Origin: Mycoplasmataceae bacterium
Lineage (GTDB): Bacteria; Bacillota_I; Bacilli_A; Mycoplasmatales; Mycoplasmoidaceae
Assembly: GCA_020024735.1 (NCBI GenBank)
Contig: JAHHTI010000054.1
Span: forward strand, 1-7,021
DNA length: 7,021 nt
Direction of reading: 5' to 3'
Below are positions 1 through 6,959 of this stretch, one piece after another (within the stretch, counting starts at the first letter, position 1; every line of letters begins with the position of its first letter). A model generated the notes under the pieces. That model saw only the letters and a program-made list of their open reading frames with translations, was not told the DNA's origin and searched no databases. The position numbers were made by a program, and so were the translations under genes.

Positions 1-101
1 AACTTCTAAGGTTTTATAAAAAGGCATTACCCCCAGTAATTAGAGAACTCCCTAAAATTCTATTGAGCAAAAAAAGAAACATTTATTGAACACAAATAGG
101 T
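1..101. other. Gene-free left flank with IS-end-like scraps
   Basis: I find no coding frame of useful length here: on the minus strand, the direction that would continue the gene broken at 1436-1990, all three frames close within a few dozen codons. Two stretches recall the neighbouring IS. Bases 44-60 (TTAGAGAACTCCCTAAAATTC-like) resemble the IS right end at about 1436-1459 in the same orientation, and TTCTAAGGT at 4-12 matches the IS transposase leader in the opposite orientation. A small hairpin (ATTAC, loop CCCCA, GTAAT) lies at 26-40. The matches are short and may be chance in AT-rich DNA. Confidence 0.35.
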
Positions 102-126
102 AATATCGTGTTTTTTGGAGAAACTC
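102..126 (+). repeat. Left terminal inverted repeat of the IS256-family element
   Basis: The inner 14 bases (113-126, TTTTGGAGAAACTC) are identical to the reverse complement of 1443-1456. The outer 11 bases agree at roughly half the positions, with several A/G differences. This end lies downstream of the transposase stop. Confidence 0.7.
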
Positions 127-138
127 TTTTTTCTAAGA

Positions 139-162
139 GCTAAGATCCAAATAATACTTAGC
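139..162 (-). terminator. Weak hairpin after the transposase stop
   Basis: GCTAAG at 139-144 and CTTAGC at 157-162 can pair as a 6-bp stem with a 12-nt loop just past the transposase stop codon on the minus strand. No clean U-run follows in that direction (the next bases are TCTTAGAAAAAAG), so it is at best a weak terminator. An overlapping alternative is CTCTT/AAGAG at 124-139. Confidence 0.25.
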
Positions 163-164
163 AA

Positions 165-1409
165 TTAATTTATATCACATAATTTCTCAGGAAATAAAAT
201 TCTTAGTTGTTGTAAGATGATTGTTCAATTCGAATAAGCACGATTATTTCACTTTTCCTGGATATCCATCAACCGTAAATAAATCAATTTTAATAATGAT
301 TGTTCATTTACAAATCCACCTTTAGATTTTGTTATTAGTCTAATATTACGGTTAACATTTTCAATAGTGTTAGTAGTGTAAATTATCTTTCTAATTTCTG
401 GTGGGAAGTCAAAGAATGTCGTTAATTCGTGAAAGTTTCTTTCTCATGAATCTACTGCGTATTTGTATTTCTTCGACCACTTTATAGAAAACTCTTCTAA
501 TGCTAATTGAGCTGCTTGAAATGAATTTGATTTATAAATTGTTTTCATATCTGCAATGAAACGTGCTCTATCACAAGGTGATACATACTTCAAAGAATTT
601 CTAATTTGATGAACAATACACTTTTGTACTCTTGCATCAGGGTAAACAGCTGCAATTGCTTCGCTAACTCCTTTTAAATTATCAGAACAAATTAACAAAA
701 CATCTTCTACACCTCTTAATTTAATTTCATTAAAAATTGTTAATCATTGCTTTGCAGATTCACTCTCAGCTATTCAAAAACCGATAATTTCCTTGTATCC
801 TAGAAGATTTACACCGATTATTATATAAACAGACTTTTCTTGGTAAATACCGTCCATTCGTACATTAAAACGGATTCCATCAATAAACATAATTGGATAA
901 ATTGGTTCTAATGGTCGTTGTTGTCATGATCTGATTTCTGGTAAAAGTTTATCTGTAATTCGTGTAATCATATCCTTACTAATTTGACAGTGATAAACGT
1001 TATTAATAACTTCTTCAATATCTCTAACTGATGCACCTTTAGCAAATAGTTGAATGATAAATTCTTCTATTTTTAATACACTTCTTTTGTGCTTAGGCAC
1101 AATTAAAGGATTGAAAGTAGCATTTGCATCTCGTGGTACTTCAATTGTTAATTTACCTGCATCTGTATTGATTGTTTTCTTTGTTTTACCCTTACGGTAA
1201 TTATCAGAAACTTCTCTAGACGATTGGTCATACTTTTCATAACCCATATGTTCATCAAACTCTGTTTCGAGTGATTTCTCATAAAATGTCACCATTAATG
1301 AACCGAGCATTTTAGTAAAGTCATCTGCTGTTACTACATTTGTTTTTTTAAGAAATTCTTCATTTAATAATCTTTCTTCATTTATACAATTTTCTTTAAT
1401 TTTTGCCAT
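165..1409 (-). CDS. IS256-family DDE transposase, apparently intact (414 aa)
   Basis: This enzyme cuts and joins the ends of the surrounding element. Read with TGA as Trp, the frame is continuous from ATG 1409-1407 to TAA 165-167 and gives 414 residues, normal for IS256 transposases. The three acidic residues lie in MFIDGIRF (D177), ICSDNLKG (D243) and TNTIENVNRN (E350). Their spacing (66 and 107 residues) fits the family, as does the C-x2-H motif (C264, H267 in QKCIVHQIRN) between the second D and the E. The N-terminal 160 residues contain the usual DNA-binding part (GYEKYD, GKTKKT, TIEVPRD, GASVRDIEEVI). The start follows an AAGGAG ribosome site 6 nt upstream. Trp codons 162, 212, 222, 322, 387 and 395 are TGA. 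I see no inactivating change, so the protein could be functional, although the two IS ends differ. Confidence 0.95.
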
Positions 1410-1433
1410 AAAAACTCCTTTTCTAATTTTATA
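1410..1433 (-). promoter_or_regulatory. Transposase ribosome site and possible -10 box
   Basis: On the minus strand, AAGGAG lies 6 nt before the transposase ATG and decides that start over an upstream in-frame alternative. A TATAAA box at 1433-1428 lies about 20 nt before the ATG. A TTTTGG that could serve as a poor -35 box falls 17 nt further up, inside the terminal repeat. The ribosome site is convincing; the promoter is tentative. Confidence 0.5.
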
Positions 1434-1435
1434 CC

Positions 1436-1990
1436 TTAGAATGAGTTTCTCCAAAATTCGCTACACTCTCTTCCTATACTAATGATAAGCAATAAAATTA
1501 ATAAGATTCAATTAACGTATTTCTTCTCCTTCTTGTAATATTCATCATAACAATTCACATAACTATAAGGATCATCACCACGCTTTATTAGTATCTTTTT
1601 AGCAAGCATAAAGAAAATAATGTTTCCTATACCTAATGTTAGCATTCCTAATACTGAATATCATGCCATTTTTGTTTTTAATATTGGATGTTCTCAAATA
1701 AAACTTCTCCTCATAAAAACAATAAAATGCAGTGAGGGTGAAATAAAAAAGTTGGCAAATCACATAAATACAGTTGAAGAAATAAACATTCGTAATAACT
1801 CAGGATTATTTTTAACAAGTGATTCATAAAAATAATATAGAAAAACTATTGCTAGCACCAATAAAACCAAATGAAAAAAAGTTGAAAAAATTTGTACTTT
1901 CATTAAATGCTTGAAGGCTTGAATTAATAATGGATTGTCATTTCGATCAATTATTTTTTTATCCAATAGGATTGCATACTGTTGATTCAT
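1436..1990 (-). pseudogene. Multi-pass membrane protein truncated by the IS
   Basis: I do not recognise this protein. Reading TGA as Trp, the frame runs from ATG 1990-1988 to TAA 1436-1438, 184 codons. Hydrophobic segments lie at about residues 34-54, 67-93 and 111-130. A lysine- and tyrosine-rich stretch (150-158) is followed by a fourth hydrophobic segment starting WILLILLLIIS (161-171), which stops abruptly. Residues from about 175 on (ECSEFWRNSF) come from the IS terminal repeat, so the native C-terminus is lost. The start is 2 nt after the stop of the upstream secreted-protein gene, with AAGGTAGG before it, so the two were probably co-translated. No continuation appears left of the IS. 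Whether the chimeric 184-residue product is made or stable is unknown. Confidence 0.75.
1443..1467 (-). repeat. Right terminal inverted repeat of the IS256-family element
   Basis: Bases 1443-1456 (GAGTTTCTCCAAAA) are the exact reverse complement of 113-126. The repeat continues less perfectly to about 1467. The reading frame of the interrupted membrane protein runs through it. Confidence 0.7.
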
Positions 1991-1992
1991 AT

Positions 1993-3009
1993 TTAGCCTA
2001 CCTTGTTATAAAAGATTTTAGCAACCCCATTAGACAATCTTGTCGTTTCCTGGATTAGGTTAGATTTATGTGCACCTTTTTTAGAAGTAATTTTAGATAC
2101 GAATTTAATAGGAGATGAATCTATTTTATACATATTATATGTAAGCTGATATGTAACTTCACTTACTATATCATTAAAAGAGATATTTAATGATAATAAA
2201 TCTTCATTCCATTTATATTTAGCATAAAGTTCATCAGTATAAAAAGCTGTATTAAAAGTATTGAAGTTAGTGATAATACTCTCATAATTTTGTTTAGAAA
2301 TTTCTGACTCTTTTAAATGAAGCATCATTGTACCTACTAAATCTTTAGCAGGTAATGCTTTAATAAATTTACCAATAACTTTTCCTTGAGAGGAGAATTT
2401 ACTAATAGTTCACCCTGTTTCATCATTAGCGTATAGAATTTCTACTTTTAGTTGTTCTTTCTCATCCTTAGGCATTGAAGAAATAAATTCTTTTAGATAA
2501 TTAGGTTGTTTCACAAAAAAGGAAGGAACAATATTGTGTTTATCATCGGCATTAAAATTATCATTAAATTTTAGATTTAATCTTTCTTTTTCATCCAATT
2601 TCATAAAACCACTAATAGGGATAATCATATCTTTAAACCTTTGTCTAAATTCAATATGTAAATCTGCAGTACCTTCATTATCATTCGGATTTTCCAACAA
2701 GATGCTTGTTATTTCTATATCATTCAAAGTGTCTTTTAATACTATTCCGAAATCTTTTAATGATTGTTGGTATTTTTCAGAAGATGTATTTCACAAAGCT
2801 CAAATTTTATATTCTGAAGGTAAAAATATTTCTTTATATTTAGGGTCAATTTTACTAAAAACATCTTTTACATTTAAAGCAATTTTATCAACCTTTGCAG
2901 CGACATATGCAATATTCGTAACTAAAACATTAGAGGCATTTGCAACAAATAAAGTTAAAAGCATAAAAGGAACTAACTTATAAGAACTTTTAGCTTTTTT
3001 GTCATTCAT
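1993..3009 (-). CDS. Secreted or membrane-anchored protein of unknown function (338 aa)
   Basis: Reading three TGA codons (70, 73, 200) as Trp joins one frame of 338 residues from ATG 3009-3007 to TAA 1993-1995. The N-terminus is a basic stretch (MNDKKAKSSYK) followed by a hydrophobic segment at about residues 11-38 (KLVPFMLLTLFVANAS...), typical of a signal peptide or single anchor. There is no lipobox cysteine, so it is not an obvious lipoprotein. The rest is soluble, rich in Lys, Asp, Asn and Phe, with predicted-looking beta-rich stretches (EITSILLENP, ADLHIEFRQRF) and no motif I can name. A GTG at 3024 is a possible earlier start but overlaps a -10 box. No Shine-Dalgarno sequence precedes the ATG. 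The next gene starts 2 nt after its stop, so it probably works with that membrane protein, as a surface pair. Confidence 0.8.
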
Positions 3010-3015
3010 ATTTTT

Positions 3016-3021
3016 ATTATA
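3016..3021 (-). promoter_or_regulatory. -10 box 6 nt before the ATG: leaderless start
   Basis: A perfect TATAAT on the minus strand (3021 to 3016) ends 6 nt before the ATG at 3009, so transcription would begin at or next to the start codon. No ribosome site lies between, and no good -35 box is visible 16-18 nt upstream, as is common in mollicutes. The match could be chance in AT-rich DNA, but the absence of a Shine-Dalgarno sequence agrees with a leaderless mRNA. Confidence 0.45.
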
Positions 3022-3029
3022 CACAAAGC

Positions 3030-3194
3030 TTATCTAATTATATTAGACTTATCATTTTTAATTCTATGTTTTCTATTTAATAGACTTAATTTATCTTTTT
3101 GCATCTGTAATCTAAAAATATCTTCTTGCTTAATATTTTTATCAAAGATTCATCAAGGATGAATTTTTTCTTTAATTAGTCATCAATTGTAGGG
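3030..3194 (-). pseudogene. 3' remnant of an unidentified gene (54 codons)
   Basis: An open frame of 54 codons ends at TAA 3030-3032 and is closed upstream by TAA at 3195-3197. It reads like real mollicute coding sequence: four TGA codons give two Trp-Trp pairs (YNWWLIKEKI and HPWWIFDKNI), followed by a charged, helical-looking tail (QEDIFRLQMQKDKLSLLNRKHRIKNDKS). There is no usable start before Met31, so it is best explained as the C-terminal end of a gene whose 5' part was deleted, replaced by the purA promoter region. It lies 20 nt upstream of the secreted-protein gene in the same direction. I do not recognise the family, and a chance frame cannot be excluded. Confidence 0.45.
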
Positions 3195-3200
3195 TTATTT

Positions 3201-3209
3201 TGCTATAAT
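3201..3209 (+). promoter_or_regulatory. Extended -10 promoter for the purA-purB-hpt operon
   Basis: TGCTATAAT at 3201-3209 is a perfect TATAAT with the TGn extension. No convincing -35 hexamer lies at 16-18 nt (CATCAA at 3181-3186), which an extended -10 can do without. Transcription would start at about 3215-3217 and leave a leader of about 210 nt before purA. I see no better promoter nearer the gene. Confidence 0.55.
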
Positions 3210-3423
3210 CCAAATGTGCAAGATAGATAGCGTTGCTATAAAAAAATAAAGGTGTTACCTTGATTAACTAAGAAAGTCTTGCTAAGAAATTAAAGAGTCT
3301 TTCATCTAACTTTAAATAAGATTATCTAAGGGAAGATGAACCAAATAATGAAATAGTAATAATTTAGTAAAAACTAAATATTTTAAGTTGTTTAATGAAA
3401 AATATATTTTAAGGAGAATAAAT
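3210..3423 (+). promoter_or_regulatory. Long hairpin-rich purA leader, unassigned
   Basis: This stretch has no intact gene. It holds a series of small stems: ATAGC-GTT-GCTAT (3227-3239), AAGGT-GTT-ACCTT (3249-3261), TCTT-GCT-AAGA (3277-3287), AAAG-AGT-CTTT (3293-3302, overlapping the next), TTCATCT/AGATGAA enclosing 26 nt (3301-3340), and ATTTAGT-AAAA-ACTAAAT (3362-3379) followed by a short ATTTT. CTAAGAAA is directly repeated at 3268-3275 and 3282-3289. An 11-codon frame (ATG 3214 to TAA 3249, MCKIDSVAIKK) begins almost at the predicted transcript start. The purA ribosome site AAGGAG is at 3411-3416. The layout would suit an attenuator or regulatory leader, but it fits neither the purine riboswitch nor the T-box consensus, and AT-rich DNA makes short stems by chance. 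Confidence 0.4.
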
Positions 3424-4689
3424 ATGAAAATAACTTGTTTGTTAGGCTTACAATTTGGCGATGAAGGAAAAGGAAAATTTACTGACTACTTAACCAATGA
3501 ATATGATGTTATTTGTCGTTATCAAGGTGGTGATAATGCTGGTCATTCCATTGATATTAATGGACAAAAATACCACGTTAGATTAATTCCTTCAGGAGTC
3601 TTCCAATCTAAGCAAGTCTTAATTGGTAATGGGGTAGCACTAAATCCTAAAACCTTAATTGAAGAATTATCCTATCTTAGTGAAAATCATATTGAAGTTA
3701 AAAACCTTTATATCTCAGATAAGACACATGTCATTATGCCTTATCATATTCAAATGGATGAATTGAATGAGCTAGTTAAAGACAACAAAATTGGAACAAC
3801 CAAAAGAGGTATTGGTCCTTGTTATGCAGATAAATATGACCGAATTGGAATTAGAGTACAAGACCTATTTGATAAAAGTCATTTAACAGCTTTAATTACA
3901 CAAGCTTTAATTCATAAAAATGTACTCTTTGAACACCATCATTTAAAAACTTTTGATGCTCATTTATTAGCAGAAGAATATTATGCAATCGGGCAAAAAA
4001 TAAAACAATATGTTGTGGATTCTCATTCTTATTTAAATGAACAAATTAATCACCAACATTCGATTCTATTAGAAGGTGCACAAGGTGCGATGTTAGATAT
4101 TGAATTTGGTACTTATCCATATGTAACTTCATCTAGTTGTTTAACAGGAATGAGCCAAGGAACAGGGATTGCATACAACCAAATAACTAATACTCTAGGA
4201 ATTGTAAAAGCCTACTTAACAAGAGTCGGAAATGGTCCAATGATTACTGAAATTGATGATGAAATTGCTCAAACTATAAGAATAAACGGAAATGAATTTG
4301 GTACTGTAACCAAAAGACCTCGTAGAATTGGTTGATTAGATTTACCACAATTGAAATATACAGTAGGAATTGCTGGAGCAAAAACCATTGCTATTACCTT
4401 ATTAGATGTTTTATCAGGTATTGGAGATATTAAGGTATGTACTCACTATGTGGATGAAGCAGGTAAAGTGTATCCAAATTATATTAATAATGATGCTTTA
4501 TTAGCTACCCTACAACCTGTTTATCAAACATTCAAAGGTTGAGATGAAGATATTTCTACATGCCAAACATTTAATGATTTACCACTTGCTGCTCAAACCT
4601 ATCTCCATTTTATTGAAAAAGAACTTGGTGTAAAAATTGCTTATGTATCAGTAGGGTCAAAAAGAACCCAAACTATTAAGGTAGCCTAA
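3424..4689 (+). CDS. purA: Adenylosuccinate synthetase (EC 6.3.4.4)
   Basis: It joins IMP and aspartate with GTP to give adenylosuccinate, the first of two steps from IMP to AMP, in the cytoplasm. The frame is 421 residues, family-typical, with Trp304 and Trp373 encoded by TGA. Conserved blocks in order: QFGDEGKGK (10-18, catalytic Asp13), GGDNAGH (35-41, catalytic His41), GNGVALNP (68-75), GTTKRGIGP (124-132, IMP binding), LEGAQGAMLDIEFGTYPYVTSS (216-237 region), KAYLTRVGNGP (262-272), GTVTKRPRRIGW (293-304, switch/aspartate loop) and SVGSKRTQTI near the end. One departure: the guanine-recognition motif usually reads TKLDVL but here is TLLDVL (325-330), keeping Asp328 and replacing the Lys with Leu326. 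The start is set by AAGGAG 7 nt upstream. purB follows after 2 nt. Confidence 0.97.
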
Positions 4690-4691
4690 TT

Positions 4692-5984
4692 ATGATTGAT
4701 CGATATAAAGTCCACGAAATTGAAGAAATATGATCAGATACCAATAAATTCAATAATTGGTTTCAATTAGAAATGCTAGTATGTGAAGCATTGTGTGAAT
4801 TAAACATTATGCCATCTGCTGACTTAGAAGAATTACAACAAAAAATGAAGTTAGATGTTAATGAAGTATATGAATTGGAAAAAATTACTAAACACGATGT
4901 GGTAGCCTTTACCCGTGCTTTATCTAATTCCATTGATACTAATGCCAAGAAATGAGTTCATTATGGTTTAACTTCAACTGATATTGTGGATTCATCAAAT
5001 GGTATGAATTTCAAACAATCTAATGAAATCATTATACAACAGGTGCAACAATTATTAGCTACCTTAAAACATTTAGCAATCAATAATAAATATGTTCAAC
5101 AAATTGGACGAACCCATGGTGTGCATGCTCAGGTAAATTCCTTAGGCTTAAAATTTTTAAATTACTATGAAAATATTAGTCGTTGATTAACTACTTTTAA
5201 TAGTATCAGAAAACAAGTTGAAGTTATCAAACTATCAGGGGCAATTGGTAATTATTCATTCCAAAATCCCCAAATTGAAATCTTGGTAGCGAAAAAACTA
5301 CAAATGGATATTGCTTATTTTAGTACTCAAGTAGTTTCCCGTGATCGTCATGCCTTATATTTTAGTGTGATTGCAAATCTAGGTTTAATATGTAACCAAA
5401 TTGCTACTGAAATTAGACACTTACACCGTACTGAAGTTAATGAAGTGTGTGAAGGTTTTAGTGCTAACCAAAAAGGAAGCTCAGCAATGCCACACAAAAA
5501 GAACCCTGTAAGTTGTGAAAATATTTGTGGTATGAGTCGTTTATTAAACGGGTTATGTCAAACCACATGGGAAAATGTGAATCTATGACATGAACGAGAT
5601 ATTTCCCATTCTTCTAATGAAAGAATCATTTTTAATGATGCCTTATCTATTGTTGTGTATATGTGTGATAAATTAAACATTGTTTTAAATGATTTATCAA
5701 TTAATCAAGATGCTTTAAAGAAAAATATTAATCAAACCTTATCGCATACTAAATCGCAAGCATATTTATTACACATGATTAAGCATCTTGATAAATCACG
5801 AGAAGAAATCTATGATTACATACAAAAAATCAGTCTAGATAACCAAGATATTATGGACCACTTAAAAAATAGTGAATACCAATGACTTTTTGAAGGTGAT
5901 TTACTAAAGGAATTTAATCAGTTAGCCAACGAACTACAATATATTGATTTTATTTATGAAAGAGCAGGGTTCAATGAAAAATAA
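4692..5984 (+). CDS. purB: Adenylosuccinate lyase (EC 4.3.2.2)
   Basis: It splits adenylosuccinate into AMP and fumarate, completing AMP synthesis after PurA. The full enzyme also acts on SAICAR, but no de novo purine genes are seen here. The frame is 430 residues, typical for the short bacterial form, with TGA read as Trp at 14, 88, 165, 299 and 398. The N-terminus (MIDRYKVHEIEEIWSD) is standard. His68 in ITKHDVVAF and His142 in GRTHGVHAQ match the catalytic histidines of the Bacillus enzyme, HYGLTSTD spans 90-97, and the fumarase-superfamily signature GSSAMPHKKNP is at 262-272 with the catalytic Ser263. The native enzyme is a tetramer whose active sites use residues of several subunits. It starts 2 nt after the purA stop, with AAGG about 10 nt upstream. 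Its last 11 nt overlap hpt. Confidence 0.97.
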
Positions 5985-6531
5985 TGACTACTTTTCACAA
6001 ATCTTATTTACCTATGATGAAATTAATCAACGAATAGAAGAATTAGCCAGTGAGCTTAATGCAACTTATCAAGATATTAATGAAGACATATTAGTCATTC
6101 CTATTATGGATGGTTCATTAGTTTTTGCAAGTCATATCATTCTTAATTTAGACTTTGCTCTTCATGTAAGATCAACTAAAATAAGTTCTTATGATGAAAA
6201 GACTAACTCTAATCATAATCCGCAAATATGTACTAATATTCCGCTTGATAAAATTAAGCAACGCAGAATATTAATTTTAGAAGATTTAGTTGATACTGGT
6301 TTAACCTTAAGTAAATTTAGCAAGTATTTATTAGATAACGGAGCTAAAGAAGTTAAAATTTGTGTGTTATTTAAAAAGGATATTCCTCATCGTGAATTAG
6401 ACTACAATATCGATTTCTTAGGTTTCACCATTCCTAATGAATGAGTAGCAGGATTCGGGATAGACTCACAAGGAAATTTCCGTAATCTAAGAGACTTTGG
6501 AATAGTTAATAAAAAATACATTAAACGTTAG
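5974..6531 (+). CDS. hpt: Hypoxanthine (guanine) phosphoribosyltransferase
   Basis: It transfers phosphoribose from PRPP to hypoxanthine, probably also guanine, giving IMP (GMP) for salvage; its IMP feeds PurA. The 185-residue length is normal. The PRPP-binding loop is ILILEDLVDTGLTL (99-112) with Glu103, Asp104 and Asp107. The flexible loop is SSYDEKT (71-77), the base-binding region is LFKKD (132-136) and GFTIPNEWVAGFGID (150-164), and FRNLRDFGIV closes the fold. Trp157, encoded by TGA, sits where human HPRT has the base-stacking Phe186. The pyrophosphate loop reads IMDGSLVF (44-51), with Asp46 where Lys or Arg is usual. ATG 5974 is chosen because AGGG precedes it; it overlaps purB by 11 nt, implying coupled translation. 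ATG 5956 is possible but lacks a ribosome site. Confidence 0.93.
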
Positions 6532-6551
6532 TTTCATTAAAGTTTCAATAA
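6530..6551. repeat. 11-bp tandem repeat across the convergent stops
   Basis: AGTTTCATTAA (6530-6540) is followed directly by AGTTTCAATAA (6541-6551), one mismatch. The pair covers the hpt stop (6529-6531) and the stop of the opposing gene (6537-6539). TAGTTT at 6529-6534 can pair with AAACTA at 6550-6555 on either strand, but the stem is weak and without a U-run, so I would not call it a terminator. Confidence 0.5.
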
Positions 6552-6959
6552 ACTATGTGGAACTACAAAAGCATTTGTGATTAATGTAAGTGACTCTTCA
6601 TCATTTGTTATAAAGAGTTTAAATAAAGGTTTGCTATGCTTACCTTCAATTTTTAATGTTTCAATTGCTTTATTTAATTTTTCTAAACTAGCAATAGCAG
6701 CACTATTTGATAACTTAATTTCTACCGGAATTCAATTCCCATCATCTAATTCAATAATAGCATCAATTTCATTACCCTTTTCATCCCTAAAGAAATATAA
6801 TTCAGCACCTATAGCTTGTGTGTATACCATTAAATCTTTGATAACTTGATTTTCAAAAACAATCCCTGCAGTGTTTAAATCTTCAATAAAGTTATTAGAG
6901 TTCTTAATTTTTAATAGACTACATACCAAAGATGTATCATAGAAATAAAAATATGACTT
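6537..6959 (-). pseudogene. C-terminal fragment of an AAA ATPase with DUF4143 domain
   Basis: This is the 3' end of a gene of the widespread AAA ATPase plus DUF4143 type, whose cellular role is not established. The 140 codons from 6959 to the TAA at 6537-6539, one TGA read as Trp, show the usual C-terminal pattern: YFYDTSLVCSLL, then GIVFENQVIKDLMVY, LYFFRDEKGNEIDAIIE and WIPVEIKLS. The spaced E/D...E-x-K residues (EID, EIK) look like the restriction-endonuclease-type core proposed for this domain. The Walker A/B ATPase half, normally about 250 residues upstream, is absent. A TAA at 6960-6962 closes the frame where the 23-bp repeats begin, so the gene was cut by an insertion. It is convergent with hpt, 5 nt between the stops. 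Confidence 0.8.

Larger units (their letters stand above)
102..1467 (-). mobile_element. IS256-family insertion sequence
   Basis: The element carries a single transposase gene read on the minus strand and bounded by imperfect inverted repeats. The core match is 14 identical bases, TTTTGGAGAAACTC at 113-126 and its reverse complement at 1443-1456; outward the two ends stay similar for about 11 more bases. The chosen outer borders (102 and 1467) are the limits of that similarity and may be off by several bases. IS256 elements usually make 8-9 bp target duplications, but I see no matching direct repeat just outside these borders. Together with the interrupted membrane-protein gene on the right and no continuation of it on the left, this suggests recombination or deletion after insertion. 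Confidence 0.85.

Noticed and set aside
1620..1829. A 69-codon plus-strand frame
   Set aside because: It is antisense to the truncated membrane-protein gene, with no ribosome site and no recognisable motif.
2534..2983. A 149-codon plus-strand frame
   Set aside because: It is antisense to the secreted-protein gene, lacks a ribosome site and has low-complexity hydrophobic composition, so it is a shadow of the minus-strand gene.
3249..3262. AAGGTGTTACCTTG as a T-box core in the purA leader
   Set aside because: It superficially resembles AGGGTGGNACC, but it lacks the UGGN bases that pair with the tRNA acceptor end and is simply a 5-bp stem with a GTT loop. No Stem I elements or terminator are visible, and purA is not an aminoacyl-tRNA or amino-acid gene.
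3424..5984. Frameshifts or nonsense mutations breaking purA and purB into pieces
   Set aside because: Every break is an in-frame TGA at a position where Trp fits the family, so the genes are intact under translation table 4.
6577..6849. A 90-codon plus-strand frame
   Set aside because: It lies antisense to the DUF4143 fragment, which has clear family motifs on the other strand.
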